Assembly (NCBI GenBank): GCA_023381945.1
Contig: JAMCQY010000288.1
Location: 1 to 22,578, forward strand
Origin: Deltaproteobacteria bacterium
Lineage (GTDB): Bacteria > Desulfobacterota > Desulfobaccia > Desulfobaccales > 0-14-0-80-60-11
DNA length: 22,578 nucleotides
Direction: 5' to 3'
In this document: piece after piece, positions 19,748 through 22,578 of the stretch
How positions within the stretch are numbered: position 1 is the stretch's first letter
Layout: each line of letters begins with the position of its first letter
Translations under genes and position numbers: made by a program
Notes under the pieces: model-generated
Databases searched by the model: none
What the model saw: only the letters and a program-made list of their open reading frames with translations
Told to the model about the DNA's origin: nothing

Positions 19748-20245
19748 CTACATCTTGTATTTGCCGAAATCGTCGGGGTCCAGGCCCTCAAGGATTTCCG
19801 TCCATTTTTTGGCGTCTTCCGTGGTGATGGCCTCCTGGGCCGAGAGGTCCACCCGGCGGGCCTTCTTGATCACCACATCGGCCACAAAAATGGGGGCCTT
19901 GGTGCGCAGGGCGATGGCGATGGCGTCGCTGGGCCGGGCGTCGATGGTCATTTCAACGCCGTCCCGGCTGAGGTAGATGATGGCGAAATAGGTATTGTCC
20001 CTGAGATCGCAAACTTCCACTTTGGTAACCTGGGTCTCCACGAGATCCATGATGTTTTTCAAGAGGTCGTGGGTCATGGGGCGGGAGAACTTGATATTCT
20101 CCAATTCGCTGGCGATGGCCGTGGCCTCCAGTAAGCCGATCCAGATCGGGACCGCCTTGTCCGACGCCACATCCTTGAGGATCATGATGGGGCTATTCGT
20201 AAAGGGGTCGATGGTTAACCCGGAAACGGTCATTTCCCTAAACAT
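19748..20245 (-). CDS. DUF151 / bifunctional nuclease family protein
   Basis: The protein belongs to the DUF151 (BFN) family; plant members show DNase and RNase activity, and a member from Thermotoga has been solved structurally, but the bacterial role is unclear. The 165-residue product has the typical opening (MFREMTVSGLTIDPFTNSPIMIL), then VPIWIGLLEATAIASELE (about 32-49), RPMTHDLLKNI, the block ARPSDAIAIALRTKAPIFV that marks the family, and an acidic C-terminal end. The start at 20245 is fixed by a perfect AAAGGAGG four bases upstream; a longer frame opening at 20287 would lie inside miaB. The first eight bases overlap the end of miaB, and the ribosome binding site is also within miaB codons, so the two genes are translated from one message. 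Confidence 0.9.
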   Translation of the reverse strand: MFREMTVSGLTIDPFTNSPIMILKDVASDKAVPIWIGLLEATAIASELENIKFSRPMTHDLLKNIMDLVETQVTKVEVCDLRDNTYFAIIYLSRDGVEMTIDARPSDAIAIALRTKAPIFVADVVIKKARRVDLSAQEAITTEDAKKWTEILEGLDPDDFGKYKM

Positions 20246-21614
20246 GTTGCCTCCTTTGGGGTGGCCTAAGGCAACCGCCAAGGTCAAGGGGATGGGCCAG
20301 GGCCCGAGAGCCTTTTAAAGAATGGGGCTGGGCCTCAGTAATCGCAACGGGCGTCAGGCTGCCAAGAAGATCCTCCGGTCCGGTAAAATTGACCACCTGG
20401 TTGGTGCGGAGGCGGCCGCTAAGCTGCTCTGCCGATCGTTTACTCAAACCCTCCACCAATACTTCTTTTACCTGCCCCACCAGACGGGTGTGGGCGGCCA
20501 GGGTGAGTTCATCCTGCAGGGTCTGCAGGCGGGCCAGGCGCTCTGATTTGACTGCTTCCGGCACCTGGTCCGGAAAACTTGCAGCCCGGGTTTGTGGCCG
20601 GGGTGAATACTTAAAGGAAAAAGCCTGTTCAAACGCGGCTTCCCGCATCAGGTCCAGGGTCTGGGCAAAATCGGCTTCGGTCTCGCCGGGAAAGCCGACG
20701 ATGAGGTCCGTGGAGATAGCGATGCCGGGGCAGGACTGGCGCAGGCGCGCGATCTTTTCCAGATAGATTTCCCGGGTGTAGCCGCGGTTCATGGCTTTAA
20801 GGATGCGGTTGGCGCCGGACTGCACCGGCAGGTGCAGATGTTCGCACAGGGCCGGCAACTCGCGGTAGGCTGCAATCAATTCATCGGACAGGTCCCTGGG
20901 GTGCGAGGTGGCGAAGCGCAGACGCTTGAGCCCGGGAAGCCCCTGGAGGCGCCGCAGCAGACCGGTGAAGGAGATGGGCTCGGCCAGACCGCGGCCGTAG
21001 GAATTGACGTTCTGCCCCAGGAGAGTCACTTCCAGGCCGCCGGCAGCCAGGAAATCGGCGGCCTCGCGAAGAATAGCCCCGGGTTCCCGGCTGGCCTCCC
21101 GGCCCCGGACATAAGGGACCACGCAAAAGGTGCAGAAGTTATTGCAGCCCTGCATGATGTTCACGAAAGTCTGCGCCGATCGGTTCGACCACCGTCGGGA
21201 CGGCATCTCCTCAAAGCCGGGTTTCAACGCCAGGTCCACCGGACGCTCGCCCCGGGCGGCGCGGTGGATCAAGTCAGGCAGGCGGCGGCTGGCCTGGGTG
21301 CCGAAGACCAGGTTGAGATGCGGCGCCGTATTCAGGAGGCGTTCGCCTTCCTGCTGGGCCACGCAGCCGCCCACTCCGACGAGGAGGTCGGGCCGCCTGG
21401 CCTTCAGGAACTTCAGGCTCCCCAGCAGAGTCTTGACCTTTTCTTCGGCCTTGCGCCGGATGGCGCAGGTGTTGATGAGATAAAGGTCTGCCTCTTCAGG
21501 GCGGGACGTGAGCTCGTACTCCGGCGCCAGCGTTTGTGCCATCTGCTCGGAGTCGGCCACGTTCATCTGACAACCGAAGGTGCGAATGTAAAGCTTCTTT
21601 TTTGCCGTCCCCAT
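20238..21614 (-). CDS. miaB: tRNA-2-methylthio-N6-dimethylallyladenosine synthase
   Basis: MiaB adds a methylthio group to i6A37 of tRNAs, using two [4Fe-4S] clusters. The N-terminal UPF0004 domain supplies C15 (FGCQMN), C50 (NTCAIR) and C84 (GGCVAQ) for the auxiliary cluster. The radical-SAM cluster is at C157, C161 and C164 (GCNNFCTFCVVPYVRGRE). A TRAM domain follows at about 370-440, with LVEGLSKRSAEQLSGRLRTNQVVNF. The remaining 18 or so residues (HPLDLGGCLRPPQRRQHV) look like a non-conserved tail whose codons also contain the ribosome binding site of the next gene. At 458 residues the length is normal. The ATG at 21614 has no ribosome binding site; a good promoter places the expected transcription start at or next to this ATG. 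Confidence 0.95.
   Translation of the reverse strand: MGTAKKKLYIRTFGCQMNVADSEQMAQTLAPEYELTSRPEEADLYLINTCAIRRKAEEKVKTLLGSLKFLKARRPDLLVGVGGCVAQQEGERLLNTAPHLNLVFGTQASRRLPDLIHRAARGERPVDLALKPGFEEMPSRRWSNRSAQTFVNIMQGCNNFCTFCVVPYVRGREASREPGAILREAADFLAAGGLEVTLLGQNVNSYGRGLAEPISFTGLLRRLQGLPGLKRLRFATSHPRDLSDELIAAYRELPALCEHLHLPVQSGANRILKAMNRGYTREIYLEKIARLRQSCPGIAISTDLIVGFPGETEADFAQTLDLMREAAFEQAFSFKYSPRPQTRAASFPDQVPEAVKSERLARLQTLQDELTLAAHTRLVGQVKEVLVEGLSKRSAEQLSGRLRTNQVVNFTGPEDLLGSLTPVAITEAQPHSLKGSRALAHPLDLGGCLRPPQRRQHV
20250..20257 (-). promoter_or_regulatory. Ribosome binding site of the DUF151 gene, inside miaB
   Basis: AAAGGAGG on the minus strand lies four bases before the ATG at 20245. It is read as part of the codons for Q-R-R near the MiaB C-terminus, and it decides the start against the longer frame. 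Confidence 0.85.
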
Positions 21615-21620
21615 ATACTT

Positions 21621-21649
21621 TATTTACTCAGAAAAGGTAGCCTTGTCAA
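21621..21649 (-). promoter_or_regulatory. Housekeeping-type promoter for miaB, possibly leaderless
   Basis: On the minus strand a perfect TTGACA (21644-21649) is followed after exactly 17 bases by TAAATA (21621-21626). Transcription from the usual distance of about seven bases past the -10 would begin at 21614, the A of the miaB ATG. Confidence 0.65.
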
Positions 21650-21754
21650 CCTTACCGGCCTGTGCCCCTGGACAGCCGCGGCCGGGTGGAGTAAAATGCG
21701 CCCGGGCCACTTAGTAGTAGGCAGCAAGCGCTCCATTAAAATCCCGGAGAGTCT

Positions 21755-22492
21755 ATGATCCCCATCCGCGGGGCGCCGGCATTGCGGCGCCGGCCATGGG
21801 TCACGTTGGGACTGATTGCGGTCAATGTGGCCATTTTTCTATATCAGTTGCACATCGGCCCGGATGCGGCCAGTGCCCTTTTCGTGCACAAAGGCGCGGT
21901 GGCTTCCAAGCTGAGCCATCCCAAGCTGGTGACCTCGTATTCGGCCCTGAAGCTGCTGCCCACGATGTTCAGCAGTATGTTTCTGCACGCCGGCTGGCTG
22001 CACCTGATCGGCAACATGTGGTTCCTCTGGCTGTTCGGCGAAGCCCTGGAAGACGATTTAGGGCACGGCCGCTTTCTGGCCTTTTACCTCTTTTGCGGCT
22101 TTTTTGCCTGCCTGTTTCACGTCCTGGCCGCTTCAAAGCTGAGAGCGCCTTTGATCGGGGCCAGCGGCGCCATCGCCGGGGTCTTGGGCGGCTATCTCAT
22201 CCGGCTGCCCAAGTCGCCGATCCGCACCATCGTGTTTTGGCGTCTGCGCCCGGAGACCTGGCAGGTGCCGGCCTTTGCCTGGCTGCTGCTGTGGCTGGGA
22301 CTGCAATTTTACGGACTGCGCCAGGGAGGGCCGGTGGGTTGGATGGCCCACCTGGGAGGCTTTGGCATCGGGATGCTTACGGTCAATTATTTTGTCCCGT
22401 TACACCAGACGCTGGCGCCGGCGAACCCGGCAGGTAAGAAGGGTAGGGGAGGGAAGGGGAAAAAGAAGAAGTCACTAATCAGTCATCAGTAA
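21755..22492 (+). CDS. Rhomboid family intramembrane serine protease
   Basis: Rhomboids cut single-pass membrane proteins within the lipid layer. The catalytic dyad is present: S137 in GASGA (135-139) and H199 in WMAHLGGF (196-203). The oxyanion-side motif HAGWLHLIGNMWFLWLFG (78-95) supplies H83 and N87. About six hydrophobic segments are visible, the first at about 14-32. A loop between the first and second helices holds VHKGAVASKLSHPK. The protein ends with a lysine/glycine-rich tail (AGKKGRGGKGKKKK) on the presumed cytoplasmic side, then SLISHQ, which is encoded by a repetitive sequence that also provides the stop codon. The ATG at 21755 has GGAGAG upstream (21746-21751). It is transcribed away from miaB. 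The substrate cannot be told. Confidence 0.92.
   Translation: MIPIRGAPALRRRPWVTLGLIAVNVAIFLYQLHIGPDAASALFVHKGAVASKLSHPKLVTSYSALKLLPTMFSSMFLHAGWLHLIGNMWFLWLFGEALEDDLGHGRFLAFYLFCGFFACLFHVLAASKLRAPLIGASGAIAGVLGGYLIRLPKSPIRTIVFWRLRPETWQVPAFAWLLLWLGLQFYGLRQGGPVGWMAHLGGFGIGMLTVNYFVPLHQTLAPANPAGKKGRGGKGKKKKSLISHQ
22441..22459 (+). other. Potential G-quadruplex in the rhomboid 3' coding end
   Basis: GGG, GGGG, GGG and GGGG runs are separated by TA, A and AA, a textbook intramolecular quadruplex pattern with very short loops. It lies on the coding strand, within a purine tract (22436-22471) that encodes the Lys/Gly tail. Confidence 0.6.
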
Positions 22493-22559
22493 TCTCATCA
22501 GTAATCCCTGATCGGTGGAAAGATACCTGGTTTTTACCGGTAACTGATTGCTGATGACC
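22472..22559. repeat. CAGTCATCAGTAAT-type repeat with inverted arms, copy 3
   Basis: Imperfect repeats such as ATCAGTCATCAGTAATCTCA run over the rhomboid stop codon, and an inverted version (ACTGATTGCTGATGACC) lies at about 22542-22558. In style it matches the low-complexity repeats at 9997 and 19624. Confidence 0.5.
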
Positions 22560-22567
22560 GGCCTTTT

Positions 22568-22573
22568 AAGGAG
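22568..22573 (+). promoter_or_regulatory. Ribosome binding site at the window edge
   Basis: AAGGAG, followed by AAGGA up to the last base, looks like the ribosome binding site of a plus-strand gene starting just past the window. Confidence 0.5.
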
Positions 22574-22578
22574 AAGGA

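Noticed and set aside
20246..20287. Upstream extension of the DUF151 gene
   Set aside because: It lies within miaB codons, and the perfect ribosome binding site at 20250-20257 points to 20245.

Overview
The window looks like a chromosomal stretch from a GC-rich anaerobic bacterium of the deltaproteobacterial type (Desulfobacterota/Syntrophobacteria-like). This is inference from gene content and order: a def-fmt-DUF116-rsmB run, a PurS-PurL fusion, a NIL-domain/8Fe ferredoxin, a stand-alone heptose-1-phosphate adenylyltransferase and a DUF151 nuclease-like gene overlapping miaB. No 16S or other taxonomic marker is present. Twenty protein genes are supported; the first is cut by the window edge. 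No tRNA, rRNA, CRISPR array, transposase, integrase or phage gene was seen.

Layout. 1-6.2 kb (+): a nucleotide-sugar module of an SDR epimerase (partial), a UDP-glucuronate 4-epimerase, a WbpA-like UDP-sugar dehydrogenase, RmlA and a bifunctional ManC/AlgA-type enzyme. Together they would supply uronic/aminouronic UDP-sugars, dTDP-glucose and GDP-mannose for surface polysaccharide; no glycosyltransferase or flippase lies in the window. 6.2-8.1 kb (+): a two-domain ChrA transporter and a secreted Spy/CpxP-like Met/Gly-rich protein ending in a strong hairpin. 8.5-12.3 kb (+): def-fmt-DUF116-rsmB, covering formyl-Met handling and rRNA methylation. 12.4-17.1 kb (+): the PurSL fusion, a NIL-ferredoxin and an MFS transporter. 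The strand switches at about 17.2 kb between two hairpins. 17.2-21.6 kb (-): miaB and the overlapping DUF151 gene, then a PHP phosphoesterase, a ComF-like phosphoribosyltransferase and the heptose adenylyltransferase. 21.75-22.5 kb (+): a rhomboid protease, divergent from miaB. A ribosome binding site at the right edge points to another + strand gene beyond the window.

The genes are mostly ordinary housekeeping. The unusual content is between them: at least two families of short non-coding inverted-terminal-repeat elements (MITE-like), one with 15-bp ends and clear 4-bp target duplications at both copies, and several short palindromes that occur both inside those elements and alone. One element sits 14 bp upstream of the def start codon, one palindrome forms the first codons of the MFS reading frame, and another repeat type supplies the rhomboid stop codon. 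No convincing new multi-gene system was found.
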